From the NCBI GenBank assembly GCA_043718985.1, contig JAYSUQ010000289.1, positions 1-24,250 on the forward strand: a DNA stretch of 24,250 nt, read 5' to 3'. The DNA comes from UBA4416 sp043718985 (GTDB lineage: Bacteria > Bacteroidota > Bacteroidia > B-17B0 > Aurantibacillaceae). Below are positions 1-7,671 of the stretch, piece by piece. The notes under the pieces are model-generated. The model was not told where the DNA came from, ran no database searches, and saw only the letters and a list, made by a program, of their open reading frames with translations. A program made the translations under genes and the position numbers. Position 1 is the stretch's first letter, and each line of letters opens with the position of its first letter.

Positions 1-188
1 AACTCTTTTCCGTTAATTACAACCTAAATTTCCTTAATAATACTTAAGTGTGGTTGCTAATATTTAAACTAATCGAATACTGAATTTATTTTGCCGCTGT
101 TTATTTATTAATATAGATATTAAGAACTTGTATTATTAACAACGGCATTTAATTCTTATCTATATAAAAAACAGGTAGTTAAATGTTA

Positions 189-228
189 AATAAACACTTT
201 TTAAACAACTAATAAACACTTTTTAAAC
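189..228. repeat. 18-bp direct repeat, two copies
   Basis: AATAAACACTTTTTAAAC occurs at 189-206 and again, identical, at 211-228, with AACT between them (period 22 bp, about two helical turns). It lies roughly 50-90 bp upstream of the -33 element of the promoter at 279-311. It could be a pair of protein-binding sites or a chance tandem duplication; nothing here decides. Confidence 0.7.
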
Positions 229-278
229 TATGTAAGCTTTTCTTTTTGTAGAGATTTTGAAATCTATTCGTCTAATTT

Positions 279-311
279 TTTGTGTTATTAACATTTTTTT
301 AGCTACATTTG
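279..311 (+). promoter_or_regulatory. Bacteroidota-type promoter for the 145-residue protein gene
   Basis: TTTG at 279-282 (-33 element) and TACATTTG at 304-311 (perfect TAnnTTTG -7 element) are separated by 21 bp. The predicted transcript start is about 316, leaving a leader of roughly 20 nt before the ATG at 338. Both elements match the known Bacteroides sigma-ABfr consensus. Confidence 0.6.
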
Positions 312-337
312 TTAATAACTACTAAATCCATATAACG

Positions 338-775
338 ATGTTTGAGATTTTAAAAAACTTTGAAACCAAATTTGGTTCATTAAAAAAGAAAGGTTTGCGT
401 ATTGAAGGATTAACTATGATTGATCCGAAGCGTAAAAAGCACGTTATTAACATATCAAAGCCGTTTTTGTTTGATAATCGTTTGTTACCAAAATCGTACG
501 AAGGTTTAGATATTAAATCGAAAATTGAAGGTGGCCTACCCGAAGAGTTTAAAATTGACAGAGAAGGTATTACCAAAGATTATTTATGGGCACCAAGTAA
601 ATTTGAAAAATACGTTGATCGTTGTTCGGAAGAAATTAAAAAACAATTTAATAATCCAAACATGAGTCGTGCCGAAATGTTAGACGCATTAGCATTTGGA
701 TCGTTCGAGGATCATATTACTAAAACTAAAACATTAATTGCCGAAGGTAAAATACCCGCAATTAGTTTAAACTAA
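338..775 (+). CDS. Conserved-looking hypothetical protein, 145 residues
   Basis: I do not recognise this protein. It is a soluble, charged polypeptide with no signal peptide and no membrane segment, so it is probably cytoplasmic. The N-terminal third is Lys-rich (KKKGLRIEG, PKRKKH), and the C-terminal half looks helical with acidic and basic residues alternating. The case for a real gene rests on a perfect -7 and -33 promoter upstream, a clean ATG, codon use like the neighbours, and a strong hairpin terminator 60 nt after the stop. It therefore appears to be a single-gene transcript. Function unknown. Confidence 0.8.
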   Translation: MFEILKNFETKFGSLKKKGLRIEGLTMIDPKRKKHVINISKPFLFDNRLLPKSYEGLDIKSKIEGGLPEEFKIDREGITKDYLWAPSKFEKYVDRCSEEIKKQFNNPNMSRAEMLDALAFGSFEDHITKTKTLIAEGKIPAISLN

Positions 776-836
776 CTAAAAATAAAGCAACAGTTAAGGG
801 AATAATTAAGGGTTAAACTTTTTAAATTGCTTGTTA

Positions 837-866
837 AATCCTCTCATTTATGAGAGGATTTTTTTT
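837..866 (+). terminator. Rho-independent terminator
   Basis: A perfect 10-bp stem (AATCCTCTCA at 837-846 with TGAGAGGATT at 851-860), a 4-nt TTTA loop, then a run of T. It ends the transcript of the 145-residue protein gene and separates it from the polyprenyl synthase gene. Confidence 0.9.
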
Positions 867-897
867 GATTAAAATAATACACAAAAGCCTATATTTA
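864..897 (+). promoter_or_regulatory. Weak candidate promoter for polyprenyl synthase
   Basis: TTTG at 864-867, inside the terminator T-run, and TATATTTA at 890-897 (seven of the eight positions of TAnnTTTG, with A in place of the last G) are 22 bp apart. The start would be near 902, giving a leader of about 13 nt before the GTG at 915. The -7 mismatch keeps this tentative. Confidence 0.3.
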
Positions 898-914
898 CAC
901 TACTTTATTTAATT

Positions 915-1892
915 GTGGATACAACAGTAAACCAAATAAAAGCGCCCATAAGCAAACAAATGGATGAGTTTGAAGTTAAGTTCAAACAATCTATGAAAAG
1001 CAATGTGCCGTTATTAGATAAAATTACGGGTTACATTGTAAAACGAAAAGGCAAACAAATACGACCAATGTTTGTTTTTTTGAGCGCCCAATGTGTAGGT
1101 GTAATGAACGAAAGTTCGTACCGAGCCGCATCGTTAATTGAATTGCTACACACTGCAACATTGGTGCACGATGATGTAGTTGATGATAGTAATGAACGAC
1201 GTGGATTTTTTAGTGTTAACGCCTTATGGAAAAACAAAATTGCAGTATTGGTTGGCGATTTTTTATTATCGAGCGGCCTATTGTTATCAATTGATAATGG
1301 CGATTTTCATTTGCTTAAAATTGTGAGTAATGCCGTTCGCGAAATGAGTGAAGGTGAATTATTGCAAATAGAAAAGGCCAGAAAGCTTGATATATCAGAA
1401 GAAATTTATTTTGAAATAATAACAAAAAAAACAGCTACACTTATTGCTGCATGCTGTGCCGCTGGTGTTGCATCGGTAACTCAAAACGAAGAACAAATAA
1501 ATTTGTTTAAAAATTTTGGAACCTTTACAGGAATTGCATTTCAAATTAAAGATGATTTATTTGATTTTGGCGACGATACATCTATTGGAAAACCTACAGG
1601 CATTGATATTAAAGAAAAAAAAATGACACTGCCATTAATTTATGCGCTTAATAATTGCAGTTGGATAGAAAAACGTAAAATAATAAATATCATAAAAAAT
1701 CATAACAATAACCCTAAAAAAGTAGCCGAAGTTGTGGCTTTTGTTTTTGAAAAAGGAGGTATACTATATGCCGAAAACGTTATGACGAATTATAAAAACA
1801 AAGCCTTACAATTGTTAAATGCAGTTGCCGATAGCCCATCAAAACAAAGCTTAATACAATTAGTAAATTACTCCATAAATCGAAAAAAATAA
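915..1892 (+). CDS. ispB: Long-chain polyprenyl diphosphate synthase (octaprenyl/heptaprenyl type)
   Basis: This trans-isoprenyl diphosphate synthase adds isopentenyl units to an allylic diphosphate to build the side chain of the quinone, which in Bacteroidota is menaquinone. Both aspartate-rich motifs are present: DDVVDD at residues 86-91 followed by RRG, and QIKDDLFDF at 210-218. The residue five before the first motif is a small Ala (HTATLVHDD), as in E. coli IspB, which leaves room for a long product. Product length cannot be fixed from sequence. The 325-residue length is normal. The start is a GTG, and no upstream in-frame alternative looks better. A MORN lipoprotein gene begins 1 nt after the stop, so the two are probably co-transcribed. 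Confidence 0.93.
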   Translation: MDTTVNQIKAPISKQMDEFEVKFKQSMKSNVPLLDKITGYIVKRKGKQIRPMFVFLSAQCVGVMNESSYRAASLIELLHTATLVHDDVVDDSNERRGFFSVNALWKNKIAVLVGDFLLSSGLLLSIDNGDFHLLKIVSNAVREMSEGELLQIEKARKLDISEEIYFEIITKKTATLIAACCAAGVASVTQNEEQINLFKNFGTFTGIAFQIKDDLFDFGDDTSIGKPTGIDIKEKKMTLPLIYALNNCSWIEKRKIINIIKNHNNNPKKVAEVVAFVFEKGGILYAENVMTNYKNKALQLLNAVADSPSKQSLIQLVNYSINRKK

Positions 1893-1893
1893 C

Positions 1894-2400
1894 ATGCAAC
1901 CAATTAAAAAAACGATACTTATTACAACAGCATTTATTAGCTTAAATTTTTTGTTTGCAAATTGTAAAAGTAACCAACAAACAAACGATGTTTTAAAACA
2001 AGATTCGATAGCTAAAGCTGCTACTGCATTAGCTGCTAATACTAGCACTACACAATTTTCTAAATATATTATAAACCCACCCGATAGCGATTATACTGGC
2101 GATTATTTAGATCGTTACCCAAGTGGCATTGTTAAATTTAAAGGTTTTTATCGTTTTGGTAAAAGGCACGGCCAATGGATGGCGTTTTATGAAAATGGTG
2201 AAATGTGGAGCGAATGCTTTTATGATAAAGGCAATAAAAACGGCTCATCTAAAGTGTTTTATTCGACAGGCAATTTGCAATACCAAGGTTGGTTTAAAAA
2301 TGATTTACGCGATAGCCTTTGGTTTTTTTATGATCAAACTGGTAAAGAAATAGATAAGCGTGCCTATCGTAATGATATTGAAACGGGCTTAGTTAATTAA
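1894..2400 (+). CDS. MORN/YwqK-like repeat lipoprotein
   Basis: A 168-residue exported protein. Residues 1-23 form a lipoprotein signal, with Cys24 followed by KSNQQ as the likely lipid-bearing residue; the -1 Asn is unusual but tolerated in this phylum. Residues from about 75 to 160 hold three or more MORN-like repeats of the Y/F-x-x-G-x-x-K/x-G-x-W-x-x-Y/F type (for example RFGKRHGQWMAFYENG). Such repeats occur in YwqK-family proteins, which some databases label antitoxins; no toxin gene is adjacent, so I do not adopt that function. It begins 1 nt after the polyprenyl synthase stop and ends before a hairpin terminator. Its role is unknown, probably at the cell envelope. Confidence 0.82.
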   Translation: MQPIKKTILITTAFISLNFLFANCKSNQQTNDVLKQDSIAKAATALAANTSTTQFSKYIINPPDSDYTGDYLDRYPSGIVKFKGFYRFGKRHGQWMAFYENGEMWSECFYDKGNKNGSSKVFYSTGNLQYQGWFKNDLRDSLWFFYDQTGKEIDKRAYRNDIETGLVN

Positions 2401-2452
2401 TTTTTGCAACAAAGTTTTCGTTATTACTTTAAAAGAAGTTAATGATTTAATT

Positions 2453-2485
2453 AAAAAAAAGGCATCTAGAGTAGATGCCTTTTTT
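2453..2485. terminator. Bidirectional terminator between convergent genes
   Basis: AGGCATCTA (2460-2468) pairs with TAGATGCCT (2472-2480) around a GAG loop. A-run before and T-run after the stem allow it to work on both strands, serving the MORN lipoprotein gene (+) and rpoD (-). Confidence 0.9.
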
Positions 2486-2509
2486 ATGTATTATAAATTT
2501 AGATAAAAA

Positions 2510-3373
2510 TTAACCCAAATATTGTTGTAATAATTTACTACGTGAACTGTGGCGCAAACGACGAATTGCTTTTTCTTTAATTTGACGAACACGCTCGCGA
2601 GTTAAATCAAATTTATCGCCAATTTCTTCTAAGGTTAAGCCATGGTTTAATCCAATTCCAAAAAACAATTTAACAACATCTCTTTCTCTTTCTGTAAGTG
2701 TAGATAAGGCTCTATCAATTTCTTTAGATAAAGACTCCATCATTAAACCCGCATCAGCTTTAAGCGAATCGTGATTTACTAATACATCTAACAACGAACT
2801 TTCTTCGCCATTTGCAAAAGGAGCGTCCATACTTACATGGCGTCCCGATACTTTCATTGTATCCGATACTTTATCTATTGGTAAATCTAATAATTCGGCT
2901 AACTCTTCGGCGCTTGGTTCGCGCTCAAATTCTTGTTCTAATTTACTATAAGCTTTATTTATTTTATTTAATGAGCCTACCTGATTTAATGGCAAACGCA
3001 CAATACGGCTTTGCTCGGCTAATGCTTGTAAAATAGATTGGCGTATCCACCAAACTGCATACGATATAAATTTAAAACCACGTGTTTCATCAAATCTACG
3101 TGCGGCTTTTATTAAACCTAAATTACCTTCGTTAATTAAATCGGGCAAGCTTAAACCCTGGTTTTGATATTGTTTTGCAACCGATACCACAAAACGTAAA
3201 TTAGCGCGTGTTAATTTTTCTAAAGCATCTTGATCTCCATCTTTTATTTTTTTTGCTAAAACAACTTCTTCCTCTGCCGTAATTAATTCTTCTCTACCAA
3301 TTTCCTGCAAGTATTTATCTAACGATGCACTTTCACGATTGGTAATTGATTTGGTTATTTTTAGCTGTCTCAT
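2510..3373 (-). CDS. rpoD: Primary sigma factor, Bacteroidota type
   Basis: This is the housekeeping RNA polymerase sigma subunit. At 287 residues it lacks the long region 1.1 and spacer of E. coli sigma-70, which is normal in Bacteroidota. Region 1.2 covers about residues 16-48. Region 2 covers about 50-120, with the core-binding LPDLINEGNLGLIKA segment and the -10 recognition and melting segment TRGFKFISYAVWWIRQ (98-112). Region 3 follows with EFEREPSAEELAELL, and region 4 covers about 220-287 with the helix-turn-helix LTLEEIGDKFDLTRERVRQI. A promoter lies just upstream, and a bidirectional hairpin lies downstream. The htrA-like gene upstream on the same strand is 157 nt away and probably separately transcribed. 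Confidence 0.97.
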   Translation of the reverse strand: MRQLKITKSITNRESASLDKYLQEIGREELITAEEEVVLAKKIKDGDQDALEKLTRANLRFVVSVAKQYQNQGLSLPDLINEGNLGLIKAARRFDETRGFKFISYAVWWIRQSILQALAEQSRIVRLPLNQVGSLNKINKAYSKLEQEFEREPSAEELAELLDLPIDKVSDTMKVSGRHVSMDAPFANGEESSLLDVLVNHDSLKADAGLMMESLSKEIDRALSTLTERERDVVKLFFGIGLNHGLTLEEIGDKFDLTRERVRQIKEKAIRRLRHSSRSKLLQQYLG

Positions 3374-3405
3374 GTTTTATTTATGGTATTAGTTTTATAA
3401 GCCTA

Positions 3406-3436
3406 CAAAAGTAAGTAAAAAAAGCACTCGTGTCAA
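3406..3436 (-). promoter_or_regulatory. Promoter of rpoD
   Basis: On the minus strand TTGACA (plus-strand 3431-3436) is followed after 17 nt by TACTTTTG (plus-strand 3406-3413), a perfect TAnnTTTG -7 element. The upstream hexamer equals the E. coli -35 consensus. The predicted start is near 3401, giving a leader of about 28 nt. Confidence 0.6.
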
Positions 3437-3530
3437 CTTTATATTTAATTGATTATTAATTAGTTAAAATTTATTTTTTTAACAAATATGCAATAGCTAT
3501 AAATTTTGGTAATTATACCTTATGTTATTG

Positions 3531-4988
3531 CTACAATCCAAAACCATAATAAGCACGCATACCGTTGTTATAAATACCTTCAATTAAAACACCGCCAATT
3601 TTATTTTCGAGCAGCAAGGTTATGTCTTTAACCGATGATACTTTCTTTTTATCAATAGATGTAATAATAAAGCCTTGTTTAATACCGGCCATAGCAAGCT
3701 TTCCAGCATCTAATTTAATAATTTTAACGCCCGAATTTATTTTTAATCGTTGTGCATCATCAAAAGATATATCTTCAAACTCGGCACCTAAATTGGCTAC
3801 AGTGGTTCGGGCGACAACTGTTTTTTTAATCAAATCTAAATTATTGTCTTTGTTTTTAAGTGTTACGGGTAATAACAGCTCTTTTTCATTTCGTATAACA
3901 GTAACATTTATTTTATCGCTAGGGCGGTATTTTCCAATTTGCTCTAGTAATTCTGATGTGCTTTTAACTGCTACGTTTTCAACTTTTGTAACAACATCGC
4001 CAATTTTAATGCCAGCTTGTTGCCCTGCTCCATTTTCGGTTAAGCCATTTATGTAAACACCTTTTAATTGTTTTATTTGTTTTTCATCGGCAAATTTCGC
4101 ATCAATATCTTGTATACTTAACCCAATATATGCACGTTGCACGGTTCCAAATTCAATTAAATCGCTCACTACTTTTTTAACAATATTAACAGGTATAGCA
4201 AACGAATAACCTTGATATGAACCATTGTTAGATGCAATTGCAGTATTAATTCCTACTAAATCGCCAGTGGTATTAACTAATGCTCCCCCGCTATTACCAG
4301 GGTTTACAGCTGCATCTGTTTGCAAAAACGATTCGATAGGTGCCAAGCCACCACTTTGATTGTTTTGTTCTAAAATATTTATGTTTCGACTTTTTGCGCT
4401 TATAATACCAGCAGTTACGGTTGAGTTTAAGTTAAACGGATTACCTACCGCCAAAACCCATTCCCCAACATTTATTTCATCTGAATTTGAATAGTTTATA
4501 AAAGGTAAATTTTTATCGTTAATTTTTAATAATGCCAAATCAGTATTTGGGTCGGTACCAACAACATCGGCAATGTAGGTACGTTTATCGTTTAGTATTA
4601 TTTCAATTTTTGTTGCTTCGTTTATTACATGGTTATTAGTTACAACATAACCATCGGCACTAATAATAACACCACTGCCGCTACCTTGCATTACATTTGA
4701 TTGGCGTTGTTTGCCTCCAAAAAACCAATCCTGAAAAGGGTCGTAATTTAAATTATTTTTATACTCAATAATGGTTTTAATATGCACAACCGAGTTAACC
4801 GATTTTTCGGCAGAGGTTACAAAATTAGGTAAGCTTGCTGTTAAACCCGAGTAGCTAGTTAATTGTGTTGGAGTTGGTTCGGTTGATAAATGTTGTAGGT
4901 TTTGCTTAGGTTGTAAATAATAATTACCTACTAAAGCAAATGTGCCACCAATTGTAGCCACAAAAACAGATGAAATTATTTTTTTCAT
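3531..4988 (-). CDS. HtrA/DegP-family periplasmic serine protease
   Basis: An envelope protease/chaperone that handles misfolded exported proteins. Residues 1-25 are an uncleaved anchor or signal peptide. The trypsin-like domain (about 55-270) has the full triad: His120 in VTNNHVI, Asp150 in NTDLALLKI and Ser233 in NPGNSGGAL. A first PDZ domain covers about 283-375 (AYIGLSIQDI, GAGQQAGIKIGDVVTKV). A second, more divergent one covers about 390-475 (GVKIIKLDAGKLAMAGIKQG). The 485-residue length and two PDZ domains fit DegP/DegQ; choosing between them is not possible from sequence. It lies upstream of rpoD on the same strand and diverges from the gene at 5144. A candidate -7 element lies about 70 nt upstream. 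Confidence 0.95.
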   Translation of the reverse strand: MKKIISSVFVATIGGTFALVGNYYLQPKQNLQHLSTEPTPTQLTSYSGLTASLPNFVTSAEKSVNSVVHIKTIIEYKNNLNYDPFQDWFFGGKQRQSNVMQGSGSGVIISADGYVVTNNHVINEATKIEIILNDKRTYIADVVGTDPNTDLALLKINDKNLPFINYSNSDEINVGEWVLAVGNPFNLNSTVTAGIISAKSRNINILEQNNQSGGLAPIESFLQTDAAVNPGNSGGALVNTTGDLVGINTAIASNNGSYQGYSFAIPVNIVKKVVSDLIEFGTVQRAYIGLSIQDIDAKFADEKQIKQLKGVYINGLTENGAGQQAGIKIGDVVTKVENVAVKSTSELLEQIGKYRPSDKINVTVIRNEKELLLPVTLKNKDNNLDLIKKTVVARTTVANLGAEFEDISFDDAQRLKINSGVKIIKLDAGKLAMAGIKQGFIITSIDKKKVSSVKDITLLLENKIGGVLIEGIYNNGMRAYYGFGL

Positions 4989-5056
4989 TTTATTGTAATT
5001 TAAAAAGTTTATATAAAAAAATATGGCTTTAAATCAAACGATACAACTGTATAACG

Positions 5057-5064
5057 CAAAGTTA
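5057..5064 (-). promoter_or_regulatory. Candidate -7 element for the HtrA-like gene
   Basis: On the minus strand this reads TAACTTTG, a perfect TAnnTTTG. No good -33 element is seen at the expected distance. It would give a leader of roughly 60 nt. Confidence 0.4.
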
Positions 5065-5143
5065 AACGATTAGTTATGTTTAAAAATTGTTTTTAACATT
5101 AGTTAACTCGACTTAAAAATTAGTTAAATTTATATTCCATTAA

Positions 5144-5770
5144 ATGAGATTTAAACGTAAAATACCTTCTTTTGTTTTTGGCGTATCAATTGGTTTGCTA
5201 GTTGGTGCTGCTTTTTTTGTTTTTAAAATTGACTCGTATCTTAAAAAATTTAACAAACCAAGTATTGATAACATTAAAGTGGTTGAGCAAGTTATTACAC
5301 CAATAAATGATGTTAAAAGTGAGTCAAAATCAAATAAAAAAAATGGCGTTAACACTAATAAATCGCCAAATATAAATTATAACGAAGTTGATGCACTTTT
5401 AAATGAAGGCGATTTGTCGGTTGAAAAAGAAGAGTTATTATCAGTTAAAAATATAAATGTTATTAACATTGATGGTAACGCAAAGCAAGATACATTAACT
5501 GGACAATTGGCTGGCATAACCGATAATAAATATCCTAATTTATTTTTTGTTGAATTTTGGAAAACACCTTTAAACTCAAAAGGTTATCGGATGACGCGAA
5601 ACCGAGTTGTGCTATATGGTATATCTGATTTTGCAAATATAACTATTTATAAAGTTGATGATAATTATTATTTAAAAAACGACGATGTTGTATATAAAAT
5701 ATCTGTTGGAATCGATTTTAAACCAATGGAATTAGTAAACGACAACGATTTATTAGCAAAAATAAATTAA
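5144..5770 (+). CDS. Membrane-anchored hypothetical protein, 208 residues
   Basis: I do not recognise this protein. After a short basic N-terminus (MRFKRK), one hydrophobic helix spans about residues 9-27. A Ser/Asn/Lys-rich low-complexity linker follows at about 55-75, then a folded C-terminal domain of about 100 residues (LTGQLAGI, FFVEFWKTPLNSKGYRM, VVLYGI) ending near the stop. This suggests an inner-membrane anchor with the domain in the periplasm. The gene precedes dapF by only 8 nt, so the two probably form one transcript; the pairing does not by itself reveal function. The upstream gene diverges. Confidence 0.8.
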   Translation: MRFKRKIPSFVFGVSIGLLVGAAFFVFKIDSYLKKFNKPSIDNIKVVEQVITPINDVKSESKSNKKNGVNTNKSPNINYNEVDALLNEGDLSVEKEELLSVKNINVINIDGNAKQDTLTGQLAGITDNKYPNLFFVEFWKTPLNSKGYRMTRNRVVLYGISDFANITIYKVDDNYYLKNDDVVYKISVGIDFKPMELVNDNDLLAKIN

Positions 5771-5778
5771 GTTTTAAT

Positions 5779-6564
5779 ATGCAATTAACTTGTTATAAAT
5801 ACCAAGGCACAGGCAACGATTTTATTTTAATTGATAATCGTGGTATGTTAATTACTTTAACTACCGATCAAATCAAATTTTTATGTGACAGGCGATTTGG
5901 TATTGGCGCCGATGGTTTAATGTTACTAGAAATTGAACCAGGGGTTGATTTTGAAATGGTTTATTTTAATAGCGATGGTAAAGAAAGTAGCATGTGTGGC
6001 AATGGCGGCCGTTGTATAACTGCATTTGCACAACAGTTGGGTTTAATAACCAACGAGGCAAAATTTTTAGCAATTGATGGCATACACGAAGTTAAAATTG
6101 ATAACGAACTAATATCGTTAAAGATGAACGATGTGAGAACTATTGAAGTTGGCACAGATTATTTTTATTTAAATACAGGCTCGCCACATTACGTAAAATT
6201 TGTTACTGATATTGATAATTTTGATGTATTTACTGAAGGCAAAAAAATAAGAAATAACGAACGTTTTATTTACGAAGGAACAAACGTTAATTTTATTGAA
6301 AAAACCGAAACCGACCTAATTGTGCGTACTTACGAAAGAGGTGTTGAGGGAGAAACCCTATCGTGCGGAACGGGTGTAACGGCTGCGGCTTTAGTTGCGG
6401 CATTAACTAATAAAAGTACTAGTAAAAATAATTGTACTATTAAAACTTTAGGTGGCGCTTTAAATGTAAAGTTTGATAAAGTACTTGATAATAATTTTTA
6501 TAACATTTGGTTACAAGGCCCAGCAACATTTGTTTTTAAAACAGTTATTGATATTGAACTGTAA
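5779..6564 (+). CDS. dapF: Diaminopimelate epimerase
   Basis: Converts LL-2,6-diaminopimelate to meso-diaminopimelate in the cytoplasm, feeding lysine synthesis and peptidoglycan cross-linking. The two catalytic cysteines are in their usual motifs: Cys73 in SMCGNGGRC and Cys196 in ETLSCGTGVTAAAL. The N-terminal YQGTGNDFILIDN substrate-binding segment (8-20) and the RRFGIGADGLM motif (38-48) are also present. The 261-residue length is slightly short of E. coli DapF (274) but complete. It follows an unknown membrane protein gene by 8 nt. The meso-DAP it makes is also the type of residue recognised by YafK-like enzymes such as the one at 14817. Confidence 0.97.
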   Translation: MQLTCYKYQGTGNDFILIDNRGMLITLTTDQIKFLCDRRFGIGADGLMLLEIEPGVDFEMVYFNSDGKESSMCGNGGRCITAFAQQLGLITNEAKFLAIDGIHEVKIDNELISLKMNDVRTIEVGTDYFYLNTGSPHYVKFVTDIDNFDVFTEGKKIRNNERFIYEGTNVNFIEKTETDLIVRTYERGVEGETLSCGTGVTAAALVAALTNKSTSKNNCTIKTLGGALNVKFDKVLDNNFYNIWLQGPATFVFKTVIDIEL

Positions 6565-6624
6565 TAGTAACATTTGCATACGTTTAAAATTAATTATACC
6601 ATTTAAATTGTGTAATAAAAAAAG

Positions 6625-6960
6625 TTAATTATTAGGTTTTCCTGCATCTATCCAACACACAATATTATTTTTATCATTATCAGATAATGTTGAACCTTTT
6701 GGCATAGAACCATCAATAATTGCAGTACGAATTGGAGAGGCTGATGCACTAATTTGAGTATAAGTACTATAATTACTATGGCAACCAACACATGCATTTT
6801 GAAACAATGGCTTTACTGTTGCCGAAAATGAAGGCGTGCTATTGCAAGTAGGTATAAATGTTTTTGACGTTGAAGTGGTTGTTTTTTTCTTTTTACACGA
6901 ATTAATACTTAATGCAAATAAAAGCAACACAATAAATAACGGAGCAATTAGTTTACGCAT
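6625..6960 (-). CDS. Small c-type cytochrome-like lipoprotein
   Basis: A 111-residue exported protein with a lipoprotein signal ending SINS-Cys22, then a basic and Thr/Ser-rich linker. The single haem-binding motif is CVGCH, with Cys57, Cys60 and His61. Met86 in GSMPKGSTLSD is the likely second axial ligand, and the protein closes with NIVCWIDAGKPNN, a pattern common in Bacteroidota cytochrome c lipoproteins. Cys39 and Cys102 could form a disulfide. It is shorter than a classical cytochrome c domain, so it may be a minimal electron carrier or a haem domain degraded in function. No oxidoreductase partner is adjacent. It converges on dapF with no clear hairpin between them. Confidence 0.8.
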   Translation of the reverse strand: MRKLIAPLFIVLLLFALSINSCKKKKTTTSTSKTFIPTCNSTPSFSATVKPLFQNACVGCHSNYSTYTQISASASPIRTAIIDGSMPKGSTLSDNDKNNIVCWIDAGKPNN

Positions 6961-7028
6961 GTATATTTTATAATAGTTGATTATAAATTTATGAAAAAAA
7001 TTAATTGATTATACTAATTTTACAAGCT

Positions 7029-7595
7029 ATGATTAACATTGCCATATTTGCATCGGGCGAAGGAACAAACGCCGAAAATTTATTTACTTATTTTAATAAT
7101 GATAAGCGTGTTAAAATTAAACTTGTGTTTACAAATAACGCAAACGCAGGTGTAATAGCTCGAGCCGAAGCGCATAAAAAAAATGTTCAGTTAATAAGTA
7201 AAATATCACTTTACGAGTACACCAACCAAATTATTGATTTTTTAAAAGCCGAACAAATTGATGTAATAGTATTAGCTGGTTTTTTACTAAAAATTCCTCA
7301 AAAGCTAGTACAAGCTTATCCAAATAAAATAATAAACATTCACCCATCTTTATTACCAAAGTATGGTGGCAAAGGCATGTATGGTAATTATGTGCACAAT
7401 GCTGTTTTAAATGATAAAGAAACAATAAGTGGTATAACGATTCATTTTGTTAACGAAGAATTTGATGAAGGCACTCCTATTTTGCAAGCAACATGTACTG
7501 TTGATGATTTTGATACGGTAGAAACATTATCGAAAAAAATAAGGTTGCTTGAATTAGAATATTTGCCTAAAGCAGTAGAAAGTTTATTGAAATAA
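7029..7595 (+). CDS. purN: Phosphoribosylglycinamide formyltransferase
   Basis: Transfers a formyl group from 10-formyltetrahydrofolate to GAR in the third step of purine synthesis. The frame opens with a TTG at 7005, but the ATG at 7029 is preferred because it gives MINIAIFASGEGTN, matching the family's N-terminus with the phosphate-binding loop right at the start. In the 188-residue product the catalytic set is Asn103 and His105 in NIHPSLLPKYGGKG, and Asp146 in HFVNEEFDEG. GITIHFV and GTPILQ are also typical. It diverges from the cytochrome gene and ends in a bidirectional terminator shared with mscL. Confidence 0.95.
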   Translation: MINIAIFASGEGTNAENLFTYFNNDKRVKIKLVFTNNANAGVIARAEAHKKNVQLISKISLYEYTNQIIDFLKAEQIDVIVLAGFLLKIPQKLVQAYPNKIINIHPSLLPKYGGKGMYGNYVHNAVLNDKETISGITIHFVNEEFDEGTPILQATCTVDDFDTVETLSKKIRLLELEYLPKAVESLLK

Positions 7596-7617
7596 ATTGG
7601 CAGTGCCATTAACGCAT

Positions 7618-7653
7618 AAAAAAAACGCTTCGAGTTACCGAAGCGTTTTTTTT
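7618..7653. terminator. Bidirectional terminator between purN and mscL
   Basis: AACGCTTCG (7624-7632) pairs with CGAAGCGTT (7639-7647) around AGTTAC, with an A-run before and a T-run after, so it can serve both convergent genes. Confidence 0.92.
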
Positions 7654-7671
7654 AATTTTAATAAAATAAAA

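Larger units (their letters stand above)
1..337. other. AT-rich non-coding leader region
   Basis: No convincing gene is seen in this stretch. It is very AT-rich and holds an 18-bp direct repeat (189-228) and, at its right end, a good Bacteroidota-type promoter for the gene at 338. The left edge may be the downstream flank of a gene outside the window. Confidence 0.6.

Noticed and set aside
1894..2400. Toxin-antitoxin role for the MORN/YwqK-like protein
   Set aside because: The label is common for this repeat family, but no toxin gene is adjacent and the protein is an exported lipoprotein.
7005..7028. TTG start extending purN by eight residues
   Set aside because: The ATG at 7029 gives the family's normal N-terminus with the phosphate-binding loop at the start; the extension has no counterpart in the family.
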